From: Epiperipatus broadwayi
Taxonomy: Eukaryota; Onychophora; Udeonychophora; Euonychophora; Peripatidae
Direction of reading: 5' to 3'
Length of the DNA stretch: 64,000 nucleotides
Assembly (NCBI GenBank): GCA_028023455.1
Contig: JAQFVV010006275.1
Coordinates: forward strand, 558,001-622,000
Made by a program: the position numbers and the translations under genes. This document shows positions 51,303-62,730 of the stretch, piece after piece. Under the pieces are notes generated by a model that saw nothing but the letters and a program-made list of their open reading frames with translations, was not told the DNA's origin and did not search any database. Positions within the stretch are counted from its first letter, which is position 1; each line of letters starts with the position of its first letter.

Positions 51303-52902
51303 TGTGCTGCGACATTTTGTCACGATCGAATTTTAGTACTCCTTATCCCCAAAATTACACCCCAAAATCACCAACCAAGAGTGCCACTAGGAATAACCTA
51401 GAACCAGACTGTGAGATACGCTCAACAATCTTGGTATTTTTATTTATATACAAATGGCAACTTAAAAATATAATGTCAGGGACATGATTGGACCAACAAA
51501 AACATTAAATAAGACTTAAAATTTTAAATAACAGAATTAAACAGCAGTTTTATTTTTGAATTATGATTTATTTATTAATATAACTATTATAATTATATCC
51601 AAGTTTTTCTTTTTCTTTTTTCTCTCTTCCCACTTCTTATTCCCTTTTCAACTCTCCCTTCCTACCTAATCAATCTTATTGTAAGTTTAACGTATCATTC
51701 TCGAAGGAACACACAACTTCACTTAATACAAGTGTATTGACAATCCTTAATACTCATGGGGAATAAAATCAAGGAATGTTCTTAAAGCGACTTACTATAA
51801 GACTGTATTTAATAACACATTCAAACGCTCTCCTGCAAGCGTTAAACCCGTTTTGAAACTCTGCTACTCTTTTCAATTTTTTTTTTATTGATTTTATCAC
51901 AAGGGTATAATTATTATTTCTGGCTATATATCTTTACTGTTAGACTAATTAAGAAAAGCAAACATACTATAATATATTAATTATTTGCATTAACATAAAA
52001 TAAGTAATCAAAAAAATTTAAACATCGCCTTCTATTGTTGAAACTTTTTTTTGTGAGGGTGTAGTGAAAGCATTTCACTACTCTATTGCGCTATTATAGT
52101 TTATATATATCAAGAATACTGCTTGTAAACAAAAAAACAAAAAGTCTATTTACCCTGATCGATCAGTATATTGATTCCTTCTATGGTAATAAGGTTTCCT
52201 TCATCCAAAGATTGTCTGTTATTTCTATTCTAGTCTTATGCACTCAGTTTAGCTCTACAAGTACTCCTTTCTTGACTTGTCGTTTCCATGGCAGTTCCTA
52301 GCAGTGTCCGGCAGAGACATTCCCAATGGGGAAAGTTCTATGGTCTATTAGTCACTCAGCATGTTTTTGGCAAAACTAAAATATTTATATTTTATTTAGC
52401 TTTTGCAGTTCTAGATAAGCCTGTACCGAATCGAACTCAGGCACTTGGTCAGGACGGGCAGCCAAAAAAAAATCAATACTTTTTGAACAAAAGGTGGTCT
52501 TTTTTAGTCTCTCAAAGTCTGTATTCACACCTTTAATCTCATAGCAACATTCTAAGTTGGCGAGCACAATAGATAACAAAATACCATCACTAATTAAAGT
52601 TTCAATAATAGAACTAATTAGAATAAGAAAATCTATATTTCCTTCCCCCTTTTCATGTCCCAGAATTAGAAACAAAAGAAAACTTTTCTAAGAAAAGCTT
52701 TTAAAATTCCAACCTAATCTCTATTTTAATATAATTCAATTAAAAAAAAATATGTCGATTTATATATAAAAACGTATTTAAAACAAAATAATTTCCTTTT
52801 ATTTTAACCTTAACATATTCGCATTTTTTTTCTTATTTAAAAATAACTTAATAAAAAATATATGTGTATATCTATATGAGCTGGCCAAAAAATACCAGCT
52901 CA
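51303..52902 (-). repeat. 3' LTR (1.6 kb)
   Basis: Matches 58559-59863 along its length except for about 290 bp (52034-52318) that the other copy lacks. In element orientation it starts with TGAGCTGG, whose complement CCAGCTCA follows shortly as a small palindrome, and it ends GTCGCAGCACA. Short frames over it have no coding meaning. Confidence 0.85.
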
Positions 52903-53233
52903 TTGCATCCTTTCCCAAAAAAAATAAAAATAAAAAAAAAACTTTTAATTACCCCGTGGAATCTTTTCCCCATTTTCTTTAAAGGGTTTTAGGCTTCCTG
53001 CATTATAAGTCCCCTTTTTATTTCTTTTTCCTTGTGTTATAAATGCATTAGATCTGCATTTTTGGATAATCCTTCAAATAAAGGGAAAAACTTTTTATAT
53101 TGTTTATCACTGAATTTGCTAACTAGCTGAGTTTTAATATAAACCCAGTCTCCTATCGTAAATTGTATTGGACGAGCATTCCCTTCTTTATTCTCTGTTC
53201 AGCTTTCTTCTTTAATCTGTTTCTAGCAAAGTT

Positions 53234-53750
53234 TCAATCCTCCACTACATTTATAGTTTCATTCCCAGTAGGAACGAGGCACTTGAGAAGAGAAGGCTCA
53301 ACCCAGCCATAGTGCAAGCGTTCTGGAGCTAACTCTGAAGATTCGTGGTATGTATAGTTAATTATTTTAACAATTTGTGGCAATACTTTAAACCTCTGTT
53401 GATGGTTACCTTTCAAATGCATACGAAATAAGTTCCCCAATTCTTTCATAACCCGTTCACATGGGTTAGACTGAGGATTACGGATGGAGATGAGAACGTG
53501 ATATATCTGTTCTTGCTGAAGCCAATTTTTTCATTCCTTTGATGTAAAGGGAGTCCCCTGGTCACTCAAAATTGTCCAGGGTTTTCCAACTTGGAATAAA
53601 TTGCTTTTCTTTTAGCATGGCGTCAGCCTTTCGTAAGAGGTAGGCCTATACTAATTTCGAAAAAACATTATAGGTTACTAATATATATTTATATTTACAA
53701 AAGAACGGCAGCGGACCATAAAAATCTATAGCTAGTAGCTCGTTCGGGTT
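53234..53750 (-). pseudogene. Integrase core of the Ty3/gypsy element, broken
   Basis: Minus-strand pieces in order read NPNELLAIDFYGPLP (first catalytic Asp), then KYILVTYNVFSKL. These are followed by ILSDQGTPFTSKE (second Asp) and NPCERVMKELGNLFR (catalytic Glu), the DDE set of retroviral-type integrases. An in-frame stop follows TSKE, and shifts separate the first and second blocks. The last frame (53449-53234) runs on to HYGWVEPS. Upstream, a 55-bp tandem duplication disrupts the zinc-binding domain. Confidence 0.8.
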
Positions 53751-53756
53751 CTTAGC

Positions 53757-53866
53757 TAATATTGGCACCGGCATCCCAGCATAAGTTTTATTTTTTTAAG
53801 TAATTCATAGATAATATTGGCACCGGCATCCCAGCAGAAGTTTACTTTTTTTAAGTAATTCATAAT
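53757..53866. repeat. 55-bp tandem duplication in the integrase region
   Basis: TAATATTGGCACCGGCATCC starts at 53757 and again at 53812, and the two units differ at about three bases. Because 55 is not a multiple of three, the duplication shifts the reading frame. Confidence 0.85.
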
Positions 53867-53984
53867 GCCCATATATCCCATGCACATAATTTATTAGTTT
53901 TACTCTTAGATATAGTGGTATAAATACTCTCCAAAACAATCTACTCTCCTTTTAACTTAAAACATCAACAATCCATTTATTATT

Positions 53985-54749
53985 TTATACTGATATAATT
54001 TGGTTTTTTGTGTTTGTGTGACCTTCTGGTTGTCTGACATTTGCTTTATTATAGCCTTGTATCAGCTTCTTACAAGTAGTATCAAAGTTTTGTAAAAACT
54101 GGAGTCTCTTCATATCTTTCTCTATCGATACCTCAGGATCGGTCTTAAGGGATATTAATCGAATTTCCTCTAGTGTTAAGTTTTGACTGTGATCCAAAAT
54201 CGGATGTCTGCTTAATATATCCGGCACAATACTTTCTTTCCCGGAGCAATTAATTATCCTGTAATTAAATTTCTGTAAGTACAATGCCCATCTTATGAGC
54301 CTATCATTGTTTAAGTAACACCTATTTATAAACTCTAAATTTTTATGATCGGTGATAACAATAACCTCAGACCCTAGAAGTAACTGTTTAGGTTTATTTA
54401 AGGCCCAAACAATTGCCAATGCCTCCCTTTCCATAGTGGTATAATTTCTTTCTGCTGGGTTTAATGTCTTACTTAAAAAATATAAAACTCCAGGTATCTT
54501 CTCTTCATTCTCTAGAAACAATACTTCTCCCAATCCTACACTACTACTGTCAGTTTGTAGCATAAAAGATTTGGAAAAATCTGGATAGGCAAGCATTACA
54601 GTACTTACAAAATTTTCTTTGATCTGATTAAATACTTGCTCTTTTTCAATCCATTCCCACTTGCTCTCTTTTCTCAGTAGACACACAAGCGCTTCCATAT
54701 CTGTAAAAAAAATCCTTGTAGAACCTTTGGTAGATATTACATATATCAA
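53985..54749 (-). pseudogene. RNase H of the Ty3/gypsy element
   Basis: Open for 254 codons. It opens in the connection after RT (WEWIEKEQVFNQIKE), then MLAYPDFSKSFMLQTDSSSV with the first catalytic Asp near residue 67. Next come YFLSKTLNPAERNYTTMERE (catalytic Glu) and VIVITDHKNLEFI (Asp), then LYLQKFNYRIINCSGKE and VPDILSRHP. These are the standard Ty3/gypsy RNase H blocks, and the frame is intact. It is cut off from RT by stops around 54750-54890. Confidence 0.85.
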
Positions 54750-54892
54750 GGAACGATCTAATCTATTTTCTATTCTTTGGCCAAGGGAATTTAACGATTG
54801 CTTCTATCTTGTCAGGATGGGAGTCTCACCCTTTGCGCACACATATGAGATGACCGAGAAATATAATTTCTTCCTGTAGTATATTACTTTTC

Positions 54893-55525
54893 TTAAGATT
54901 TATTGTAATATTCTTTTCGTGACACTCCCGAAGGAACACAACTAAGTTTTCTAAATGTTCCTGAGGTGATCGTGATGCTATCAACGACATCATCCATATA
55001 ATATAGTATAAATTCTTTTACCCTGTGAGAAAGTACCTGGTCTAAACATCGCAATAGTTCTGATCCATTGTTAACTAGTCCAAACAGAACTCGTTGAAAC
55101 ATGTAGGTAAAGCCTTCATAACAGAATATCATGTATTTATGATCCTCAGAGTGAAGCGACATCTACCAATAACTTGAGGTCATATCAAATGACAAAAAAC
55201 ATTTCTTTCCCTTAAATTCCAACAGCAAACCTGTAATTTGTGGCGAAACATCCTGATCAGGTATAGTAATAGTATTTAACTGACGAGCATCTAAGCATAC
55301 TCTCATAGAGCTGTCTTTTTTTTTACAATTACTAAAGGGTTTATATATGGTGATTGTTGGTTTTTTGATACCCCAATGTTCCATTTGGTTATCAATTTCA
55401 TCTTTATATTTGACAGGAATTGGGTACAACCTACTCTGAAAATGAGTTTCTTCTCTCACCTTTATCCGATGAACATATCCCTTTATAACTCCAGGTTTTA
55501 TGGTGAATATTTGCTCATTTTGCAA
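54893..55525 (-). pseudogene. Reverse transcriptase of the Ty3/gypsy element, broken
   Basis: Two frames are split at about 55162. The upstream one has VHRIKVREETHFQSRLYPIP, MRVCLDARQLNTITIPD and FLSFDMTSSYW (first catalytic Asp of RT). The downstream one has YEGFTYMFQRVLFGLVNNGS and the YMDD catalytic box at 55000-54989. The usual FGL-NNxxxF block is altered to FGLVNNGSELL. A frameshift and a stop separate the halves. Confidence 0.85.
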
Positions 55526-55583
55526 AAGTGCTTCTTTAAGTTGACTTTTCCAGCCCCTATTATTATTCCCTAACTCAGTTATT

Positions 55584-56040
55584 TTACGTTCTATTTCTTG
55601 GGGATATGTCGTCAGTTACCATATAAGCTATCTTGTTATCACTCTGTCTGCTATACCCACTAAATAATACCTTTTCATTTCCTATCACTATATTCTTTTC
55701 ACTATAATTAATTTTCATCATGGTTCGGTGCATGAAATCCAACCCCAATACAAGATCTATCAAACCTGACATAGATAATAATGTATGCTGTATTTTTTTT
55801 CTTCCCACTTATACTTCCCCCGTATATTTGTATAGGTTCCAACTTAACTCTTTTACCATTAGCCAGTTATTTCAGACTTTCTTAATGGTAACAACTGTAT
55901 TTCCCTTTTCTGACCTCTGATTTGATATAATATTTTATTAGAGATTATTGAGACTTGATTCCCCGTATCTAGTAAAGCCTGGATCTCTATTCCCTGTATT
56001 TTTATCAACATCATAGGGCAAGTTTGTTCTGCCATCATTT
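55584..56040 (-). pseudogene. Aspartic protease of the Ty3/gypsy element
   Basis: Around 56010-55930 the minus strand reads IQGIEIQALLDTGNQVSIIS, with the active-site DTG at 55969-55961. After a stop, the frame 55808-55584 reads LIDLVLGLDFMHRTMMKINY, the ILGxDFL-type flap and C-terminal block of retropepsins. It is interrupted, so inactive. Confidence 0.75.
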
Positions 56041-56329
56041 GTATTTTTTTTCTTCCTCAATGACTACATTTAACAGCTTAGATAGTTGTTCTTGTTCTCT
56101 TCTTTCTGTATGTTTCCTTCCTCTCTAAAAACTTCCGGTTGTTTTCTATTCTCTCGTGTCAGCCACTTGGTGGCATTGATGCTAATCAAAAACACATACA
56201 TATTACGATTACGGGCCGGGCCTGTGATTCTATCTATATAAATATCGGCTTTTTTAGTTTCGTAATAGGAAATTAGAGGAACTAATAGAAAATAATATTA
56301 CTATTTAAAAAACAAAAATTTAGAAATTT

Positions 56330-57350
56330 ACATTAAATTTAAAAATACCCGAATAGTTGACGTTTTTTGGACAGTAATTAATTATAAAATGGGTTGTTTT
56401 TGTGTATCTATAAAAAGTTACGGTATTTTTTTAATAGAAAATAATACACAATTATACATTTTTCAATTTACACAAAATTTCTACTTTCATACTAAGTTTT
56501 AAAATGATACCAGAGTAATTTGTTTTTTTTTTTGAAAGTAATTATTCAGAAATTGGGTTCTTTTTGTTAGTGTGTATATATAAAAAGTACCATTATTTAA
56601 ATACTAAATTTAAAAATGATACCCGAATAACTTTTTTTTTTGGTATTGACAGTAATTAATCAGAAAGTGGGTTTTATTTTCTTTGTGTATATATATAGAA
56701 AAAGTTACGGACTTTTTTGAATAAAAAATAATATGCAATTTTACATTATTTGATTTGCCCACATTTAAAAATTCACATTAAATTTTCAAATGTTACCCAA
56801 CTAATTTGCTTTTTTTTTTTGGACAGTAATTAATCAGAAAGTGGGTTCTTTTTGATAGAGTGTATATATAAAAAGGACCGTCATTGAAATACTCAATTTA
56901 CAAATGATAACCAACTAATTTGCTTTTTTTTTTTTTTTTTGACAGTAATGATACAGAAAGTGGGTTCTTTTTGTTAGTGTGTATATATAAAAAGGTACCG
57001 TTATTTAAATACTAAATTTAAAAATGATACCCGAATATTTTGCGTTTTTTTGGACAGTAATTAATCAGAAAGTGGTTTCTTTTTGTTATTGTGTATATAT
57101 AAAAAGTACTGTAATTCAAATATTACATTTAAAAATCAAACCCGACTAATTTGCTTTTCTTTTTTTGGACAGTAATTAATCAGAAACTGGGTTGTTTTTG
57201 TTAATGTGTGTAGATATAAAAACTAATCTTATTTAAATAGTAAATGTAAAATTAATATCAGACTAATTTTCTTTTTTTTTTTTTTTGGACAGTAATTAAT
57301 AATCAGACACTGGTTTTTTTTTTTGTTTGTGCGTATATATCAAAAGTAAC
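56330..57350. repeat. Tandem array inside the LTR element, about 8 units
   Basis: The phrase ACAGTAATTAATCAGAAAGT, or a close variant, starts at about 56371, 56535, 56649, 56823, 56942, 57054, 57169 and 57289. Most steps are 112-120 bp and two are 164-174 bp. The long units carry an extra segment of about 55 bp, so two unit types occur. Each unit has a T-run, a TGTGTATATATAAAAAG block and AAATTTAAAAATGATACCCG. It lies between the gag and protease remnants and has no coding capacity. Confidence 0.85.
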
Positions 57351-57635
57351 TTGTCATGGACGAATTCTCGCGAAAACTTTACTTTTCGCGTGATCGTCAA
57401 AATAGTTCTGTCGCACCCTTAAAAACAATTTTCGAGGGTTACACATTTGTAATGGAACCTTCACGACATTGTTAATAAAGTTACAACGTAACAGTAGGTT
57501 AGAGCACTTGAAAAAAAAAAAAAACCCTTTATATTGAAATTTTAAATAATTACGACAGGCTAAAATCCACACACTCTCACACTAAAGTATAAAGAAAATA
57601 GATCTAGCATTATGATAAATTAATAACCCAACCAA

Positions 57636-57843
57636 CTACAGCAGCCAATAAGGCATTTTTGTCTGTGCTTTTGGCATAGAAAAAAGCCAGACTGGCTCAG
57701 CTGGCAGGGACTATTTCTGTGTTTTATTGTAAAAAGAAGCTACAGCAGCCAATAAGGCATTTGTCTGTGCTTTTAGCATAGAAAAAAGCCCGACTGGCTC
57801 AGCTGGCGGGAACTCTTTCTGTGTTTTATCGTAAAAAGAAGCC
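57636..57843. repeat. 104-bp tandem duplication
   Basis: CTACAGCAGCCAATAAGGCA starts at 57636 and 57740. The two units also share TTAGCATAGAAAAAAGCC and GACTGGCTCAGCTGGC, with few differences. It lies at the 3' edge of the gag remnant and is separate from the 115-bp array. Confidence 0.85.
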
Positions 57844-58345
57844 TCTTAGGTTGGGTGTAGGCCGCTGAAATGGTCTATTACTGGGAATTGACCTAGAAAG
57901 AGTGCCATCATGCAGCTGACACGAGAAAATAGAAAACCGAATTTCCAATATGTCTTCCACTCCTTTGCACCTACAGACAGCTAATCTCTCTCGTACATTT
58001 TTCGGCATATTTTTTTTTATAATACTTATAATCTGCCATTCAAAAATAGGATATTCTATCATCCTTCTCAATTTCGCCATTTGCTTTAAAAAAAACTATC
58101 TGTATCCTTTTATATCATTCTAATTCTACCCCTCTTCACATCTTATATTGTTTCTTTACGTTCCAAAATGTATGCATTAATTTATTTTTGTACTGTTTGA
58201 AATCATCCAGTCTTTTCTGTATTGTTCTCCACCAATCTCTTGCCATGCCTGCCAAATAATTACTTGCTATAATTATTTTTTCTTCTTCTCTTGCCTCGTA
58301 CATACTTTCCAAGTGTTCAAATAGTCTCCTCTTTATCTCCTTCGA
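57826..58345 (-). pseudogene. gag (capsid) of the Ty3/gypsy element, broken
   Basis: The upstream piece (about 58340-58130) reads RRLFEHLESMYEAREEEKII, then ASNYLAGMARDWWRTIQKRL and DDFKQYKNKLMHTFW. This is the retrotransposon gag capsid pattern (FExxA, AxxYLxGxAxxWW, WxxFKxxFxxxFW). After a stop, the frame 58080-57826 starts MAKLRRMIEYPIFEWQIISI and continues MPKNVRERLAVCRCKGVEDI, the capsid C-terminal region. No zinc knuckle was seen; the tandem repeats now occupy that position. Confidence 0.7.
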
Positions 58346-58558
58346 ACATTTTTATCTTAATTCTACCTTGCATTTTATCCTAAAATATTTTAAAATTTAC
58401 TTCCAAAACTGAAAACCTCCCCTACTGGGACACTAACTTCCCGCTTTAATCACCTAAACCTGCCTTCTCCCCCTTTTACCCTGATCTCAGGCCATTTATT
58501 TAGTTAACAAGCCCTACACATTGATGCCATTTTCTTTATTTTTCTCTGCCAATCTCTA

Positions 58559-59863
58559 TGCTGTGACATTTTATCACAATTGAATTTTAGTACTCCATAT
58601 CCCCAAAATTACACCGCAAAATCATCAAACAAGGTCGCCACTAGGAATAACTTAGAACCAGACTGTGGGATACGAGCAACAATTATGGTATTTTTATTTA
58701 TATACGAACGGCAATTTAAAAATGTAATATACCAAGGACATGATCAGACTAACAAAAAAATTAAAGAAGACTTAAAATTTTAAATAACAGAATTAAACAA
58801 CAGCAGTTTTATTTTTGAATTACGATTTATTTATTCATATAACTATTATAATTATACCCAAAGTTTTTCTTTTTCTTTCTTCTCTATTCCCACTTCTTAT
58901 TCCCATTTCAACCCTCTTTCACTTCCCACTCTTTCAATCTTATTGCAAGTTTAATGTATAGTTCTCGAAGAAACACACACCTTCACTTAATACAAGGGTA
59001 TTGACAATCCTTAATACTCACGAGGACTAAAATCAAGGAAAGTTCTTAAAGGCGACTTATTATAAGAATGTGTTTAATAATACGTTCAAACCCTCTCCTG
59101 CAAGCGTTAAACCAGTTTTAAAACTGCTACTCTTTCCAATTTTTTTTTTTAATTTATCTTATCACAAGGATATAATTATTATTTCTGGCTATATATCTTT
59201 ACTGTTAGATTAATTAAAAAAAGCAAACATATCAAAATATATTAATTATTTGCATTAACATAAAATAAGTAATCAAAAAAATTTAAACATCCCCGTTCCC
59301 AATGGGAAAAGTTCTGTGGTCTATTAGCCACTCAGCATATTCTCGGCACTTTCTAAAATATTATTTATATTTTATTTAGCTTTTGCAGTTCTGGATAAGC
59401 CTGTACCAAATCGAACTCAGGCACTTGGTCACGACAGGCATCCAAAAAAATCAATACTTTTTGAACAAAAAATAATCATACAATTTAGTCTTTTTTAGTG
59501 AATTCACATCTTTAATCTCATAGCAACATTCCAAGTTGGCAAGCGCAATAGATAACAAAATACCTTCACTAATTAAAGTTTCAACAATAGAACTATTTCT
59601 TTTCTTTTCCCCCTTTTCATTTCCCAGAATTAGAAACAAAAGAAAACTTTTCTAAGAAAAGCTTTTAAAATTTTAATCTAATCTCTATTTTAATATAATT
59701 CAATTGTCGATTTATATATAAAAACTTTTATTTTAAAAACATATTTAAAACAAAATATTATTTTTATTTTAACCATAACATAATTGCATTTTTTCCTTAT
59801 TTAAAAATAACTTAATAAAAAATATGTGTATATCTATATGAGATGCTGAAAAATACCATGTCA
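58559..59863 (-). repeat. 5' LTR (1.3 kb)
   Basis: Partner of 51303-52902. It lacks about 290 bp found in the other copy, joining AAATTTAAACATC directly to TTCCCAATGGG near 59290. Because this is the promoter-side LTR, the loss may have removed regulatory sequence. Internal sequence begins on the minus strand with TAGAGATTGGCAGAGAAAA. No tRNA match for a primer site was assigned. Confidence 0.85.
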
Positions 59864-60384
59864 ATATATATTTAACTGAATTTGTAGATACATTACAATT
59901 GCTGAAACAATAGATACAACTCAAATTGCAAAACTAGATAGTTGAAAAAAATAAGGTTTACGCTATATACAAATTATAAGATACATTATTAGAATTACTT
60001 TCTTTTCATCATTTTATGATACGTTTATATTCTATACACATAAAGTCAATATTTAATGGGTAGTAGAATATTTTTTTATACATTTTAATAAGTCGGTGTT
60101 TGAAGTTAGTTTGTGAATGACTCAATAGTGATGACATTCTTTTTTATCTAAGGTTTTCTCAAAATAGGTAACTTGACAGAAATATCTTGATGACTATTAA
60201 AGAATAGACAATAATAAAAAGAAAACTATTACGTAACATTCAATTAAAACTCATTGTATGCTAACAAAAAATTCATAGGAAACGATCGTAAATAATCATT
60301 AGAAAAATTATATATGAAATTGTTAAATGATTTTAGATATTTTATTGATATCATTCTAAATCCATGCAAGTATTAATAACAACA
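59864..60384. other. Nothing recognised
   Basis: AT-rich sequence outside the LTR element. No feature supported. Confidence 0.4.
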
Positions 60385-60545
60385 AAATAAACTGCTTTGA
60401 GTGGCATTACTCCCCTTTTCTTCAGATTTAAATGACCTGATCAATGACAATTAGTATAGGAATCGAATCAGTGATACTTAAATTCATGAATACTGAATTG
60501 AAGATGCACTAACCAATTAAGTTATTCTATCAAAGGCAACAATTA
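60385..60545 (-). mobile_element. tRNA-derived SINE, decayed
   Basis: On the minus strand, TAACTTAATTGGTTAGTGCA (60524-60505) is a close match to a tRNA A box and D loop. GATTCGATTCC (60469-60459) is a B box, and the two starts are about 55 bp apart. After the tRNA-like head comes GAAAAGGGGAGTAATGCC and ACTCAAAGCAG, a non-tRNA body. The acceptor stem does not pair and no target duplication was found. Confidence 0.55.
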
Positions 60546-60599
60546 GTAAAAATTTTATACATTTATCTATGAGGTTTACTTGATCAATTTTTTCTTTTT

Positions 60600-61760
60600 C
60601 AGAACAAAGTTAATGACTTTTTGCATTATCATTCTAGACTAATTTATGGCCGTATTTACCATTATTATATGAGCAGTTTCTTTAAACTTTCATCTCTTGA
60701 CTCTTCTCTCTGGCCAATACTCTTGTTTTTCCAATTTAATATATATTTATTGAAACATGTATATAGTCTGGTACTTTAGATACATCTGTCTTTTTTCTAG
60801 TCATTGTTTTATATTTTTTAAATCTCTTTTTGACTGGATGATTTTATTGACATATTTACATTTTTCATACATGCAATACTTCTTTTTCAGCATTTTTAGA
60901 TTTTATAGACCTGTTGTAATATTATACTGATGACAGATTTCCTTTAGTTTGCTAATATTTCTGGTATATATATAATTATACAGCAATATCTATCATTGTT
61001 TGTTTTTTTTTTTTGATGTTTTTCTTTGTTATCTATTTAAATTTTTCTTAATGATAGTTAATGGATGACTATTTTTCAAGTCACTGATATGTGAACGATT
61101 TTCCTTTGTTCTATTTCATACTAATAGTATAATCATACTTATAATACTTCTGTAATGATTATATATATATATTCTAGGTATTTGTGTATGTGTGCCAAGA
61201 CAAGGGGTTCTGAAAATAGTAATTTAATTATAAGGCAGTTTTATCACAAAAACATTTAAGAATTGCAATTTTTGTTCTTGATGGGATTGAAGGGGATATG
61301 TTGATGTAGATCCAGAATGATTGTTTGTAATAGTACTACAATAAATATGTCATCAAGCAAAACTAATGGCAATAAAATAGTATTTATGGCTGTAGTTTGC
61401 AATTCTATGTAAATATGCTAATCAGGATGATAGCAAACTCATAGTCATTCCTTGGTTCTCTAGAAAAATTTCTGTTATATTGAAAGTATGCTATTGTTAT
61501 GCACAAATATTAACACTTCTATTATACTATCAACAGAAATAATTATTCTGGTTTGTAAACTATTACTATATGTTCATTTAAACATTTGATTACAATAAAT
61601 AATGCTTCATCACTGAGTACTACATTAGTAAATAAACTTTCCACTTGAATATTTTAATGTTGAGTATTGCTTCAGATATTTCATTTGGTATAATTCCATA
61701 TCTCTATAGTTTATTTAAAATTTACTATGTCAAAAGTTCTTCCAAGATTCTTAGTCCTTT
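60600..61760 (-). mobile_element. Penelope-like element relic, reverse transcriptase part
   Basis: Minus-strand fragments near 61520-61420 read NSILSI, then QKFF and NQGMTMSLLSS, which line up with TFFxFNGKFYEQxxGVAMGSPLSP of Penelope RT. At 61310-61260 STSTYPLQSHQEQKLQFLNV lines up with the IxFTxExExxxxLPFLDV block. Many stops, and the call rests on short blocks. Confidence 0.45.
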
Positions 61761-62354
61761 GGGAATGTCAAAAATTTTGAGCATTTTGTTTATGTTTATG
61801 TGGAAAATTTATTTATAATTAATACATATTAAATGAAAAATAGTCTACTATAAGAAAAAGCTTAAATAAAGATAATCTATAAGCCAGTACAACTTCCAAT
61901 ATAACAACAAAACCTTCCAACCAAATCAAAAAATAGCTATGAATACACAATTGTTACTTGCGATTAGCAAAAAGTCTGGCTTTATTTAAGATGAAGCACC
62001 ATATCTCTTTCAATTAAATTTCATAACAGAATTAAAATAAGGACAAAAACAGTCATTCTTAAATATTTTTGTAATAAGACTAACTTGTAACAAAATCAAA
62101 ACTAGTTTACTGAAAACCACAATCACAGGAAAAAGTGGAATTGTATTAGCATAGAATAATGCAAAAGAAGTTTTGGTATAAATGCAATGGCTAGGAAAAA
62201 TGTGCAACATAAAACAAACCCACATGAAGAATAAATATCCAATAGCTATCATTAAGAAAAGAAAAAGCATCCAAAAAAAATTTTAAAAAAATTACTACGT
62301 TTTATCATATATACCAGGGATGGCAGACCAATTTAAAAAATTTTAAATCAATAC

Positions 62355-62730
62355 ACCTAAACAGCTGCTAATCTCTATAAAACAAAATTGAAATGCTGAA
62401 AAGAACTGCATCTACAAAATATAATGTGAATATCATTAAACAACCATATATTAACCTAGGAAACCAAGATATTAGGTAAAAGGAAAAATAAAAAAAACAA
62501 AGTTTAACGAAGCTGCTCACATGGTACCTGCAAAAAAATCCCATAAGTTAATCTAGTGTGATATAAGTATATAAAATTTTTACTAATTGTTGCCTTTAAC
62601 AGAATAATCTAGCCATTCTGAGTAACAACTTAAATTCAATGTTCATGAATCTTAAGATCACCAACTCAATTTCCATACTAACAGTCACTGATTAGGCCAG
62701 CAATATCTGGAGAATAGAATACCAATCAAA
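62355..62730 (+). mobile_element. Penelope-like element relic, GIY-YIG end, second copy
   Basis: Same family and strand as 2325-2825. Shared blocks are TAATCTCTATAAAAC, AAATGCTGAAAAG, AACTGCATCTACAAAATAT, TTTAACAGAATAATC and CAGTCACTGAT. The frame reads NCIYKI, a stop, then CEY. It is more decayed than the first copy. CAGGGATGGCAGACC at 62317-62331, just upstream, faintly resembles a hAT end. Confidence 0.5.

Larger units (their letters stand above)
51303..59863 (-). mobile_element. Ty3/gypsy LTR retrotransposon, complete layout, dead
   Basis: Two long direct repeats (LTRs) flank internal sequence with gag, protease, RT, RNase H and integrase in that order on the minus strand. Integrase after RNase H places it in Ty3/gypsy. 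LTRs start TGA and end CA. A candidate 4-bp target duplication ATAT lies at both outer borders, though the flanks are AT-rich. A purine-rich GGGAAAGGA lies just inside the 3' LTR at about 52905-52915, as for a polypurine tract. No envelope frame was seen. Every gene has stops or frameshifts, and the LTRs differ at about one base in ten, so the insertion is old. Confidence 0.88.

Noticed and set aside
51302-52675. Frames of 61-96 codons in the left LTR (and 58580-58783, 59451-59639 in the right LTR)
   Set aside because: They lie in LTR sequence, are not conserved between the two LTR copies at protein level, and carry no motif.
56330-57350. CRISPR-like array
   Set aside because: The units are 112-174 bp, similar along their whole length and within a eukaryotic retrotransposon. 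There are no short repeats alternating with unique spacers.
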